This document shows, one piece after another, positions 15,542-28,067 of a stretch of 64,000 nt of DNA. Where the stretch lies: assembly GCA_001949185.1 (NCBI GenBank), contig BDGG01000013.1, forward strand, positions 1,174,036-1,238,035, in the 5' to 3' direction. The stretch comes from Ramazzottius varieornatus (taxonomy: Eukaryota; Tardigrada; Eutardigrada; Parachela; Ramazzottiidae). The number at the start of each line of letters is the position of its first letter. The stretch's first letter is position 1. The position numbers and the translations under genes are program-made. A model generated the notes under the pieces. That model ran no database searches, was not told the origin of the DNA, and saw only the letters and a list, made by a program, of their open reading frames with translations.

Positions 15542-18500
15542 ATGTTGCCGATTGTGTATTACTTCCCTCTTTTGTGGAAAACCAATACTCTTTGTCAAGA
15601 TGGGATGGTTGTTGACGATATGCATATGTCTATCGGAAATCAGATTCGATTACTCAATCTGGGCGTGGATTACAGCCACCGGATATTGTGCGAAGAGAAG
15701 TGCCAGACATCCAACTACAATGGTTTTCTCAACCTTGCCGACAAGGAAGCAGACTGTAACACGACGAATATGAGGTTCTTCTGCCCGTGCAAAACCAATC
15801 CCACATCGTGTAGAGGTGGGTGAAGTGTGACGGTGCTCTAACTATTCATCAATGTTGGTTGAAAGCTCAGAGTTGCAGTTTCGATTTGTACGCACTTCGA
15901 CTTTTTATCCTTTAGGTGACAGTATTCGCCTGACCGGCGGGACGTATGGTTTTCTGGAAATTTTTGGGCCCGATCATGGGCATGAGGGCGAACCGCACCA
16001 CGGGCACGACCACAGCAAATGGTTTCCAGCCTGTGCTTCCACCATAGGTGCGGAAAGAAGGAAGATTGGACAGGTCGTGTGCAAAAGCTTCAACATGACG
16101 TTTGAAAGATCATATGGTATACGGCTGTACACCCTTTATTTCTAAGCACTAGGCACAAGTCTCTTCCGACTTAGCTATACTTTCAGTATGACCGTTCAGA
16201 ATATAACGGTACCGTTCTTTCGAATTTCTTGAGTTCTTACTTTCATTGTAATATGCATTGTTTGTGTAGCCACTGTAAGTTTGCTTTGCTCTCCAGGTAC
16301 CAAACTGTCCGGAATATATCCGTATTCGCGTAATACTTCGTATTTCCCATGGGATTTCACTTGTAACGGTGAAGAAGACTCGCTGCGAGGATGTAGCTTT
16401 ACGGACCCCAAACGGTCAGGCAAACACAAGTCGACGGGCTGTCGAAATGGGACAGCTCCCCTGTACATAATGTGCACCACGGCGGGCCGAGACCCCGATC
16501 TCACCAGAGACAAGATTCCCGGACTCCAGCTGCAAGTAACGGACGCCGTTACCAGTAAAAGCACTGTAACGGAACCTACAGTGTTCGAAATGTTCGAACC
16601 GACCTTCGGTCGCTGGACACCCATCTCCGAACTAGGCTGGACGCCCATCGAAAATGACGCAGCATGTAGCCTTCGCGGACGCAATGACCTCTTCGGCGCC
16701 AATCGAATGTTCAGCTGTAAGGCCTACTACGACTACTACAAGACACGGGGCCACGACGCGCCCACAGGGTACTACCAAATCATGGCTGACGGAGTCCTCA
16801 TGCCCATATACTGCGACATGGATTACACCGATCCGGGCTGGAACTTGATCTTCAACAACACTTTCGACACATATCTGAACAAAACAACGGCGCTGGAGTA
16901 CAACATTTTCAACCATAGCCTGACCAGCACGTACACGATACTGGCGTACGCCGATGATCTGACACAAAGGTTCCCCGGTCGATCGTTTGATTTGCGGATC
17001 GATGTGAACGATCAAGTTCCTGATGGCGGTGGGGGGCATTTTCGACTACCCAAAACGGAGTCGTTGATTAGTTCTAGAATTTCTAGAAATATCAAAATAC
17101 TTCAACTGGGTTCGGTCGAAGACGTGTTCAAGAACCCAGAAAATGCAAAATCTGGTTTTACCTTGATGGTACCGCATTTCTCGAACTGGACGGAGGGGAA
17201 CTCGGTGTATGGAATGAACGTGAATGCCAAACCGGCTAGCGTTTACGGTAATTTAATTTCGCGAAGTCCCGTCAAGGAGAAGTACAGTTTCTGGACAGCG
17301 GGACTCGGGCTAGATCGACCGAGGTATACATCGATGTGGGTGAGGGAAGTACCCGAAGAGCCACCAAAGGTTGGAGAGAACTGTACTACAAGCAGCCGCT
17401 ACTTGTTCGAGAGTCGAAAGTTCAGTAAGCGGCAGATCTATGCTTCGAGCAGCAGACCAGACCATGAACCGTGGCAAAGTCACATCGGAGGTGCGCAAAC
17501 ACGTTCACTGTATGATGAAGACTTTTTAAACAAGAATTTCCTCTTGCGTTGTAGGTAATGGTTGGATCGCAGCGCCGAAACTGGCGGAGCTGGAGCTGAC
17601 GCTAAAGTCCCACGACGACTTTGAGTGGGTCATGGTGGATCTTTTGCAAGTCCATGTCATTCACAAACTGGTCATTATGGCAGTGGCTGTACCTCCACCA
17701 GAGACCGATACGGCCACGGACAGCGCGTCGGAGGGTAACCCGACTTGCTGGCCAAACAACATTACTGTGATTGCCAGAACCAGCTGGGCTGACAAGGAGA
17801 AGATAGTCGAGATAGACCTAAAGAACAGAACCGTTGGCCGAGACATTAATAACCCGTTCAACGTGGAGTTAAAACCGCCAGTGATTGGACGGTTAGTAAA
17901 GATCGAAATAAGGAACTATACCGGGTCGAGGTACGAGAGTTACCCGGTGTCGGAATGTCTTCGATGGAATTTGTACGGATGCCCGATTGGAACGCCGTCT
18001 ACCTCCAAGTACTGTACACGCGCCTGGCCTAAGTCTTGGCATGAACAAAAGTCTTGGCAGCACGGCCCGGCGGCATTTTAACACAAAGAATGTTGTATCG
18101 GAACAGAAACTGGTCGTGTGACGTCATGAAGTCAGAATTTCGCAATGCGCTTTTTATTGTTCAGTCACTCCAGTATCATTTGAAATTCTGTCGCATTCTT
18201 TGTTGAGTTTTTCTTCCAGTCTTGAGTAACTTGAGCTTGGCAAATGTCAGAAGGTTCTAAGAGCAAGAAACGCCGGAAGTATACCGAGGAAAGTCTGAAG
18301 GATGCAGTTCGCGCAGTGGCAAACACAGCTAGCGAACCGGTTCTGTTTCAACTGTAAGCGAACACAGCTGGCGGAGCCGCTGTTTCGGAAACCACTTGCC
18401 AAGACTTTTGTCCATTCCAAGACTTAGGCCAGGCGCGTGTAGGCCCAATTCGAGCAAAACTTTTGAGCAACCAAATATCTTGACGATGTTGGCAAGATAG

Positions 18501-21500
18501 TAATTTAGTAACTGGGCTCATTGAATCTGGATGCAACTTGCAGTACTGTACACCTGGTCTGGAATCTCACCATATTGTTTGTCTGTAGTTATTTAATGTC
18601 TGCGACCAGGAAGTACAACTACTACGTCAACAAGCTATCCCAAAAATCTTCCGATTCCCTTACCGAGAAAACCTACTTCGAAACCTCAACCTGTGACTTT
18701 GCCAGTGTTCGAGTCAACCTCCAAAAGTCCGTCTTGCTCACTGGCATTGTTCTGGGCGGAAATCCGCTCACGATCTCCTCGACGAAACTCAGCGATGTCA
18801 AGATCTACGCCAGTTGGGATGGTCGGTCTGAGAATTACCTCCATGTCAACGGGACAGTTCTTTCTCCAGACAAGGACGAAGGCGTGACCACCGCCTTCAC
18901 CATGAAGCTAGCCAACGAGCCACTGTACATTGCGGTCAACGGCTTCGGTTCCAGGCAAATACGCTTTCAGCATGACATGGGATGCTCCTTCCGCTTCGAG
19001 CTGATTGGTCGTGAAGTGAAGGATTGGTGTAATGCGCCGTTGGGTATCGCGAGGAACGGGAGTACGCATCACATAGTTGTCTCATCAATGAGAAACGGAA
19101 CAAAAGAATATCCGACATTCTACGGAATTCCCCAGCTATCGCTCGACTCCCGACTTCTTTCAGTAGGTAATTAGTTCTGTTAATTCTACTGTCCTCAAGT
19201 GTTCAATCTACGAATGCTAATCGTCCGCAGGTTATGGTGCGTGGGTGGCTAATGACAGTGACCAGAAACCGAACGTGAAGGTGGACCTGAAGTACCTATA
19301 TACCGTCACCGCAATTCACATCAGCGGGATGGGTACATTGACCAAATGGCGGCGGTTCAACTTGAGCTACGCCTTGACAGCGGAAAAGTGGACGCTCTAC
19401 GGTGATTTGTCCAAGAACCGGCAATTGGGAAATGGCAGGGACAAACGAGTTGAACTGGTACCTCCTATTGCCTTGGCCCGGTACATCAAGATCGACTTAC
19501 GAGGGACCGAGCTCAACCTGAAGTTCGAACTGTTCGGTTGCAGAGTACCGTACTCCAGTTAGTACAGCGATCGCGTCGTACTGCATACTCTTTTCTTTCT
19601 CGAACTTTTCTACGGTGTCTCTAGGGTCGGACAAGGTTCCGGGACTGAATATGCTGAAAGGCTTGCGCTTGACCGTTGACTACAAAGCAATGGCCATGGC
19701 ACAAGCAGAGGCGGACGCAAAGGCGAATGCTGAAGCTGACGCAGCCGACAACCGAGGGACGGCGCCCGTAACACCTGCTCCAATCAGCCGGGTGAATGTC
19801 ACGAAAATACCGAAAGTTTCAAAGTTCAAATCCTTTCGCGAGTGCTTTGAGGAGCACAACGTGTATATCCCCAACAACCAGAGTTTTCTATACGACCGAA
19901 TACAAGGTCGGTGTGGAGGAGCGCAGCCGCTACCTAACAGCACCTTCGTGACGGGATATGAACGGGATCCCGATTTCGACTTACATTGGCTAGTCCGAAA
20001 TCCCAAGCCCGGTAAGCTTATTTTGAAAAATGGGCATGTCCCCTACAATATATCCTGGTAATTGCTGGAAGCACGGAAGTAAGTGCTCGTGTCATATGCA
20101 CAGCTCGCCAATAGTTCAGTTTCCATCTTGATCCCGTCGCCAGGTCAATGGACCGGATTTGTACGATTTTCTACGGGTGGTTCACAACTTTTGTGCTTTC
20201 CAGAAGGCTGGGGTGTGCGACCATTGATATCCAACGTCCGCTGTAGCAATCCTTACACGTTTCTCGAAGAGTGTGACTACCGTCATGGCCAGGACGACCC
20301 CGACTTCCCATCGGCACCCATCGTTCCGGACTGTCCCATCTACTGCGGTGACCCAGGCCATTCCAGTGATGTTCGGCGGACCGGTCGCAAGTTCAGCTAC
20401 CCCTCTGACAACGTCACGTACACGTGCATTTACCAGCAGGTCCAACAACCAGACCCTGTTACCGCCACATGCGATATTGACGGCCGGTGGAGTGCCGAGC
20501 CCCTCCGATGTCCACGTCTTGACGACAAGAACCTGGCGCTTGACTACCCATTTCAGCTCAGCACGTGGGATCCGCATCTGACATGGGTGGCAAAATCGTG
20601 GCCAACGGGCGCCAACTGGAAAAATAAATCGCTACAATGCCACTCGACGATGCGAAGCACATATCCGTATATGCTCGTCGACTTCCACACACCCACGGCT
20701 GTGGAAAACGTCACCTTGGATTTCGGTAAGCCTACGCAGAGTTGACAGGGAGCACGCAAACAAATCCGGCTAGAGCGTTTTCCGAAGTGGCGCACGTCTT
20801 CGGCGATACTGAGATCACGCGCTACTTGCGAAAACGATCTGGACGAGTTTGTTTGCCGAGCTCAGATTGTTTCGCGTGCACACCTTTTGATTCTGACCAA
20901 CTTTGGGCTTTTCAGGAATTGGGGAGGATTTAGCTAACTCCAATTTGAACGTGCTCATCACAAATCACAGAGACCCGGAGAAGGCTGGCAACGATATATG
21001 CTTTCACCAATACAACTCGAAAGTCCTCCGCAGACAAATTCTGTCCGTCAAGTGCGCTGCTCAAGTGGTGGGACGGTACATGATACTGCAGTTCCGGGGA
21101 AGTGACCGTGTGGAACTGTACATCTGCTCCGTGTCGATACAAGGTTCGTCGTCTTCACCATATGAGAACCTAGCCGAATACCAGACGACCAAGCAGATAT
21201 CGAGGTTGTTCCAAACGCAGACGCCGTTGCCCAAGGCAAATTACTTTGCATTCTTGGCTGTGGATGGTAATACTAGTCTAGCATATGATCCTGACAAGTT
21301 CAATGACAGCTCGTGCCAAGCGTCTGGTGTGGAAGGTGCTCCGTGGATGGCGGTAGACCTCGCTCAGGAGAGCGCGGTTAGTGGAGCATCGTTGCACATC
21401 AACCCATCGTTGTATGACGATGCCGATGTGTTAACCATATTGGTATCTAACAACAACCCGACTCTTGCCGGGTATGTGAAAACTTCGCAATATTGATTTC

Positions 21501-23129
21501 TGGTGTCGAGCTCATTTACTCCTTCGGTTCGATACTTGGAAGCTCGGGGAATAAATTCGACCAGATCGTTTTCCCAAGTGGCGCACATTTCGGCACTATT
21601 GGCTGGAAGCCTGCGCCACTTGGAAATATGATCAGGTCGAGTTTGTTTGCCTATCCCCGTTTTTTTCACAATGCAAAGGTTTACTTTTTCGCATCAGACT
21701 AGGCAACCGCTTTTTACGTTTTCTCCCTTTTTTAGGGATCCCATCTGCGCGAATATCACAGCGTTTTCGTCGATCACCACCACGCCCGTTCCAGTGAAGT
21801 GTGAGAACGGCACCATCTATGGGCGATACGTTAACGTTTCGCTTACAACCGCCACCCCGAAAAGTCTCGTCATCTGCGAACTTCAAGTATGGGGTCGCAA
21901 TTGCACCGATCGCATCGACCGCGCCATCAAGAAACCCGTCCTTTCCAGCACGACTCTTGGCTCCTCTCTCAGTCACCACCTCGTCGACTACCAACCGGAC
22001 ACAACCTTCTCCACCGACTACGAAGCAAACCCGTACATAATCGTGGACCTCATCGGTACGTATTATCTGGACTATATCGAGCTCGACCTGGCCGACTCCG
22101 AGATCGAAGGACTGAATCTGTCAACATCGAACAATATCTCGCTGGTAGAATTCAAGCAAACTGGTCCAGAAGTGAGGCTCATCGAAGCAGGTGCGTTACG
22201 AGTGCAGCATTGTCCATGCATACTTTTCACTTGGCAGTTACTCGTTTGTATGTGTAGGTGCGACGAACTACCAGATGAAGATCTCCGCACCGTATAACCA
22301 CGCCCGCTACGTTAAGATCCAAGCTCGCAACATCACAACCTTTTCCGTCGCCATCAAGCTTCGAGCTCTCCGTGTCATAAGTCGCGCATGTTACCTCAAC
22401 CCGAAATCCGGTGACGTCAGCTATCGCAACCTCGCTTTCCACCTCGTTGCAGGTGTCAACGCTAGCGAAGGTGATCTCAAGATTGCTGAGACGGAGGTGG
22501 CGACTAAGGGCGTCACAGTCGACGGTATCAAGAATGCGCGCCCGACCATGTGCCTCAGCACGACCAAGAATCCATCATGGAACTTGACACTTCCCGCCAA
22601 CGCTTCCATATACCGTGTATCAATCTTCGGGTCATTCCCCACGGCGCTACGGGTGGACGTCAGAGAGACCATGGACGAAGCTATCGGCCAGTTTTGCGGG
22701 ACGCTGCAGTCGTCGGATAGTAGCGTGATCGAAACGTCGGTGGTCTGCGATGTAAGGAGCCAGCAGAATCAACCGCTGGGTCTGAACGGCTACATCATCA
22801 CAATTCAGCCAACGGCCACTTCGGACAGCGCCACCATCATGCTTTGCGAAGTGGAGGTATGGGGTGTGACGCCTGCGATGCAGGATATAGTAGCCAAGAA
22901 AAAAGAGGATGAAAGGATTGCCAGTCTACCACCGGAACCTGATCCAACGGATGAGCCAACAGATGAGCCAACAGATGACGCATCATTTTCCACTGCTCCA
23001 ACCACTGAACCCCCAGCGCCATTTCCCCCAGCGCTATCTCCCCTAGCGCCATCTCCCCTAGCGCCATCTCCTCCAGCGCCTTCTCCGCCAACTGATCCTC
23101 CAACCCCAGACCTTCCAGTTACTCCGTAA
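15542..23129 (+). CDS. Large secreted multidomain glycoprotein (SRCR, fibrinogen-like, Sushi, discoidin modules)
   Basis: Eleven exons: 15542-15815, 15916-16116, 16297-17490, 17555-18008, 18589-19166, 19231-19557, 19625-20011, 20144-20725, 20916-21471, 21736-22190 and 22258-23129; about 1959 residues. Most junctions are phase 1, as in shuffled extracellular modules. In order: a Cys-rich N-terminus; an SRCR domain (about 93-225: IRLTGGTYGF, QVVCKSF, EDSLRGCSF); a fibrinogen-like stretch (about 300-350: GYYQIMADGV, PIYCDMD); discoidin (F5/8C)-like domains in exons 4 and 5-6 (GYGAWVAND, KFELFGC); an SRCR-like remnant and a Sushi domain in exon 8 (DCPIYCGDPG to PLRCP); and further discoidin-like units in exons 9-11. 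Many N-glycosylation sequons. The tail is Pro/Thr repeats ending at TAA 23129 with no membrane segment, so secretion is inferred. The true N-terminus and signal peptide are uncertain. Adhesion or recognition is a guess. Confidence 0.75.
18017..18439. mobile_element. 423-bp Tc1/mariner-type MITE with TA target duplication
   Basis: Terminal inverted repeats of about 43 bases: CACGCGCCTGGCCTAAGTCT at the left end reappears inverted at 18431-18439 and inward, with only two mismatches over about 40 bases. Both ends are flanked by TA (18015-18016 and 18440-18441), the Tc1/mariner signature. No transposase is inside. It sits in intron 4 of the glycoprotein gene, six bases after the exon end at 18008. 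Confidence 0.85.
20757..20861. repeat. Palindromic MITE copy (GTGGCGCAC family), intron 8
   Basis: Starts GCAAACAAATC and ends GAGTTTGTTTGCC, with opposed GAAGTGGCGCAC and CGCTACTTGCGAAAACGATC arms. Same family as 21546 and 45415. Confidence 0.75.
21546..21651. repeat. Palindromic MITE copy (GTGGCGCAC family), intron 9
   Basis: Clearest copy: GATCGTTTTCCCAAGTGGCG on the left and TGCGCCACTTGGAAA on the right around CACTATTGGCTGG, ending GAGTTTGTTTGCC. No coding sequence. Confidence 0.8.
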
Positions 23130-25208
23130 TCACGGAGCGGCTAACTGGGCCTTGGCGTCACAGCAGTCAGCAAAAAAATTGAACCTGCTGCAAATATCAG
23201 AGCGACTTTGATCTTAATTCGATGTCGAGACGGTCGGGTCTCGGAAAAGCTGCAGATTTAACTTTTGGACCTAGAATCTGGTTCGTGCGGTATTCTGCGC
23301 ACCAGGGTTTTGCGGCTTTTTTGACTATACATACTGGTAGCAAGTTCTGTAGAGATGCTGGAAGCTGGCATTGGTTCGGTCGTTGAGCCATTCTCTGCTG
23401 TTCTACCGTAACCTACTGTATATACCGGTAAGCCGAACCTAACTGGTATTTTAACGTTGTATTTTAATTTGTGTTTGTAAGGGACTGTGATACGGCTTCT
23501 GTGAATACAAACAAAACAGCGAATACAAGAATTGGCTCGCCTGCGGCTCGCTGTTAAGCTTGGAGCAGTTGCAAGTACCATGGACGGGTGTGGTGATCAA
23601 ATTAGGACCCAAGAATTTTAGCAGGAGGGAAGTTTCTCCAAGACGTTGCGGGATAAGAGAAAAGCGAGACTCTGATTAGCCACAATTTCACGAGCTTGGA
23701 AAAGGTGGTCCATGAACTGCAAGGAAGTTTTTTAGAATAGCTGACGAGATTCAACGAGACCGGTAGAGTGGAGCACGACGTATGAACGGACAATTCTGTC
23801 TTGGTGCAAAAAGGGTGTGTGTCTGGAACCATCCAGATTAGATCTCGCGTGAGGATTTGCAGACGACTTATTTAACATGTACGTCAAAACACCTTCAGGA
23901 AATAATCAACTGGTTGACTGCGCTTCCGAGATTTTGGTTTGCCGTTGAAGTATTTTCCCAGCTTCCGGGGAGCTTTCACTCGGATATCACACCGGTTTGT
24001 ACTGTTATCAATGCGTCACCACGGGGAACAACGAGTAACCGCAAGGATCCTCGCTGAACGAGTTAGAAAGAGCACCTGCGCCAGTAGCAACGAGGAGTGA
24101 GTACCGCGGGACAATGGTAGAGATTGCTGGAGAGGACATGAATAGTAACATGAAACTAGTTAAGGTCAGGGTTACAAGCTTATCCAAAGATCAGCCCCGC
24201 GCTTACTTGTGGGCCATGCCTCCACATGCTGATTGGCTGTGGATCTGAGCCGTAGTCTACTGCTAAGCAAACGGAAAGCAGTGGTTACATGTCATCAATC
24301 AACCAACAAACGTCTAGCCTTGATTTGAAACGAAAGACCCATATAGTCTTCAAGTTCCTTTTGAATGTTTTGTCTGCTCCGTCTGGGATTTTGTGCTTTA
24401 CATAGTAACGCTGCTAGATCGGTCAATCAAGACGTTTAAAACACTGCGGATGCAAACCCTGTTGTAGCCGATGTAGACAGCCAATCAGCTGATCCATGCA
24501 TTTGCGCCTGATGCAATATTGTAGCCTAGTTTCTAGACCCTCAGTCAAACACGCCAGTTGGGGTGGTCCTGTTTTCATGTTACTTTATGACGTCTCTTGA
24601 AATGTCTGGACACTGAAACTGAAACTGAAACAGTGGACAATGGACACTGGACACTGAAACAGTTGGTCGATTTGCCCAGCTGTCCACTGGAATCACTGCA
24701 TCCGTACCGGCAGGTGCAGCCCGTCAACCGGAATATGGGATGCCGGCGAAATGCAGCGGCGAGAACAACAATTTATCGCCAGCGAGTCCGTATACACTTG
24801 GCCTAAGGCATGGATGTTATCAAAGATGACTCATTGTTGATTGTAAAGTACGTACGTCATGGGGACGGGCGCACTCACCCTGTGTTTCGAATTTTGACCG
24901 CTATTGTAACACCTCTGTTCTTGGCGTTCTATTTTGTCGCAACTCATGTGTCCAGTATCTATGTCCAGCGTCCTCCCCATGGCATTAAAGATATTTAGGA
25001 AAGCAACGTGTTCTTGGATTTGGAACAAACGGGTATTTCGGATCACCACGAATATTTGAGTGAGCTTGTTCCACAAGCGGTTTTTCCGAAGTCTAAACCG
25101 GTTGCTCTAAATGACCTTTGAGTGATCTTGAACGGTTTGCTTGCATTCCGTTTCCAGAGCTGTGGGTGAATCTGAAGCACCTTAATGGAAAGTATGAAAC
25201 GTAGACTG
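23130..25208. other. Intergenic, no gene seen
   Basis: About 2 kb without a convincing exon. Near 24612-24662 there is a short imprecise tandem run of CACTGAAAC/TGGACA units. The rest looks like old non-coding DNA. Confidence 0.5.
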
Positions 25209-26327
25209 CTATAGGAGCGAGCTCGTTGAATTTTTCTCCGCGAAAACATAAACTGGCGTCATTCGAAAGAGCTGCGCATATGGATACGTGATTTTCGAGG
25301 GAGAGTTGGACAATATTGAGTTTGACCACAAAGGAATGAAGCTTTTTGGGGCGGTCTTGTCGCCAAACGCATGATCATTGGCTGGCGCACTATCTTGGAT
25401 TTCAACACCGTTCCCAGATTTCGAGGCATCTTTTCTCTGTGCTGCTGACTTGGTGACGGATACCATATGAGATCTTAATCCAGCTTTGTATACTGTGCTG
25501 ACAGGAAAGAACATCAGCTGAAACCAAAAGAAGTATTGCGTGGTTGAGGTTCACTAAAATGATTTCTCGGAAATAATCTTACCGGGTTCCCTGCATACTG
25601 AGTTAACGGTAGTAGCCGCAACCAGCTAGCCAAGGAAGGGTATTTCACAAAAGGGGTAGGAAAGCTCGAGTTCAAAATGGTCAAAGGTAGAGTGAACACC
25701 AAGCACCGCAAAAGTGACGCCGCCATAGCTTTAGCCACGACCAAGCGTTTCCGTATTGTACGTCGTTGTTTGATAAGAGCAACCAGCTGGCTGACCGGTA
25801 AAATCGGTCCACGAGAGATAGCCCTTGGATGAAGGTACCGGAATGCCGTTGCAGCGATTGCCCGCTGACAGAACCCCGACAATACAGTAAGGAATGATAA
25901 CATAAAGGTACGTCCATAACCGTTCGGAAGCGTTGCGTGGTCTAGTGACGCAACCTCCGTCGGGTAGCGGCGCATAAATCATTGTGGAACCGGTCGACGG
26001 AATCAAGATTACAATGAGCGAAATCATCCACGCAGCTGCAACCAGTGCGAGGGAAACCTTGGTAGTCCGCCACTGTGTGTATCGAAGAGGGAAGTAAATG
26101 GCGACGACTTGGTCGATCGCTAGGCTAACGTCTGTCCAAGCGGATGCCGATTAGAACAGATGGAAGAGCGGGAAGAAGTGGCATGGCGGACTGATGGTGT
26201 AGCCGAGTGACGCAAGAAGAACGGAAGTTTTGATACCAAGGTAGCCGATGCCGGACAGGAGCAGTCTAGTAAGCGCAACATTCCCAACCAAGGTTCGTGT
26301 GGCACAGTGCGAAGTCCGATCCTTAGA
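25209..26327 (-). pseudogene. Rhodopsin-type GPCR pseudogene, 5' part cut by a mariner element
   Basis: Reading minus: TM2 (LVGNVALTRLLLSG), a PPCHFF extracellular segment and TM3, an AIDQVVAIYFPLRY motif where DRY-type receptors have their signature, TM4 (LVAAAWMISLIVILIPS), TM5 (LYVIIPYCIVGV), a basic third loop (KQRRTIRKR), TM6, and TM7 QYAGNP ending at a donor (25583). The next exon 25517-25209 continues LMFFPVSTVYKAG and a cytoplasmic tail to a stop. Two lesions are visible: an in-frame TAA in TM3 at about 26146, and a frame change between TM5 and the third loop (about 25850-25885). TM1 is missing because the mariner starts at 26328. It resembles neuropeptide-type class A receptors; the ligand cannot be named. 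Confidence 0.75.
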
Positions 26328-27435
26328 TCAGGTGCGGAAGTGTGACTTGTTACTCCTGAAAACACTTCGAATACAAATATACGCATCTCTGCTCCCCCAC
26401 TTCCTTTCGTCTTGAACTTTTTTTTCAGTCATTCCTACAAGTGTCTACCTTCGTCTGGTAGTTTACTTTTGTGAGCCGGTTGCTTCGGCGCGGAGCGAGA
26501 AGACTTTTCTTTGGATCATGAATAAAGCGAAACTACGAGTGGTTTTGAAGTATGAATTTCGCCGAGGCACCAGCGCATCTTTGACCGTCAAAGAAGTAAA
26601 CCACGTATTTGGGGAAGAAACTGCTGACAAGATGACGGTAGGTCGCTGGTTTGGACGCTTCCGTTCTGAAGATTTTTCCCTCGAAGATCGTCCCCACGGA
26701 CGACCAAAGCTGAAAGTGGACAACGAAGTACTGAAAACGCTCGTCGAATCCGATCCTTCCCAGACTACTGTGCAATTATCGAGACACTTCGGTGTATCTC
26801 CTCGTACCATCACTGAACATTTACATGACCTGGGGAAGGTAAGAAAACTGGAAAAGTGGGTGCCTCACTCACTTGGCGCACTCCAAAAAGAATTCAGATT
26901 TATGGCTTTTCTTTGTCACCTGATCCGCAACAAGAAAGAATCGATTTCGGATCGCATTATTACTTGTGATGAGAAATGGATCCTGTACAACAACCGTAAG
27001 CGAAAGCGGCAGTGGTTGGACGAGGGGGAAGAGCTACAGGAAATTCCGAAGCCAGAACTCCATCAAAAGAAAGTCATGGTCGCTGTGTGGTGGAGTTCTC
27101 GCGGCCTCGTGCACTACGACTCTCTTCCACCGGGCAAAACGATCAATGCGGGCTACTACTGTCTGGAACTCGAGACAGTCATGAAGAAGCTTGCCGTTCA
27201 ACAGCCGAAATTAATCAATCGTCTTCCCGCTTGGGTGGCCCCAGAGTATCCAGATAGATTCCTTGGGGGTAGAACCCATCTATTTCTGAGGATCAATCTG
27301 GTGTGGCGAACTCTGGAAGGCTATCGGGCTAGCCGGAGCTGCACCATCCTGTAAGTAGCTCCAATCAACCGAACCACCTGTTGATTTTGCGGCGCCGTAT
27401 GCCTGTGGCTGCCTGAGTTGTCCTCGCTTACAGAA

Positions 27436-28017
27436 ATGTCCAACGTACGAGGAAACACCGACGGGGAAATGGGGAAGCAGCTGATCTTTCGGTACGCTAA
27501 CCTGAACGGGATCAAGTCGAAGTCGGAAGAGCTGAAAGCGTGGACGGAAAGAGGAAAGGTGGACATAGGTGCCTTCGTCGAAACATGGGCCGATGACAGC
27601 GTTACGGATACGTTGATTGCTGATTTGGAGAAGTACAAAGTCCATAGGAAAGACCGAGCTGGTTGTCGAAAGGAGGGTGGTGGTGGCGTCGCTATCATAG
27701 TCCAGAAGGATCTTCACACGCTGAGAGCTACTGAGTATGAAGTGGAAGGACTAGAGCTCATGTGGGTAAAGGTTGTGGGGATGAAGATGGTCGCGCTGGT
27801 TGGTGTCCTATATGCTCCAGGATACGACATGGAAGTCTTTGCAAAACTTCGGTGCTCCCTGGAGAAGATTCCACCTTACCTCCGAAGAAACATGATTCTG
27901 GTAAATGACTTTAACTGTCCTGATATCGACTGGGAAGACTTGTCAGCCAAGAAACCTCGGACAAGGGAGCTACTTTCCGTCATCAAAGAGTTCGCGCTGT
28001 TCCAAAGGTGCGAGGGT
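27436..28017 (+). CDS. Retrotransposon ORF, endonuclease (APE-type) domain, 3' end in gap
   Basis: Open from ATG 27436 to the N run. It shows RYANLNGIKSKSEEL, DIGAFVETWADD, a GGGGVAIIV turn, VGVLYAPG and a VNDFNCPDIDW motif, the arrangement of LINE exonuclease/endonuclease/phosphatase domains. This domain nicks target DNA to start reverse transcription. The expected GDFN motif reads NDFN here. Confidence 0.8.
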
Positions 28018-28067
28018 NNNNNNNNNNNNNNNNNNNNNNNNNNNNNNNNNNNNNNNNNNNNNNNNNN
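28018..28067. other. Assembly gap (50 N)
   Basis: Exactly 50 N between the endonuclease and the reverse transcriptase. The true length is unknown. The missing protein should include the linker and the first reverse transcriptase motifs. Confidence 0.99.

Noticed and set aside
19680-22290. Several antisense frames over the large glycoprotein gene
   Set aside because: The plus-strand exons have consistent splice phases and cysteine patterns; the antisense frames have neither.
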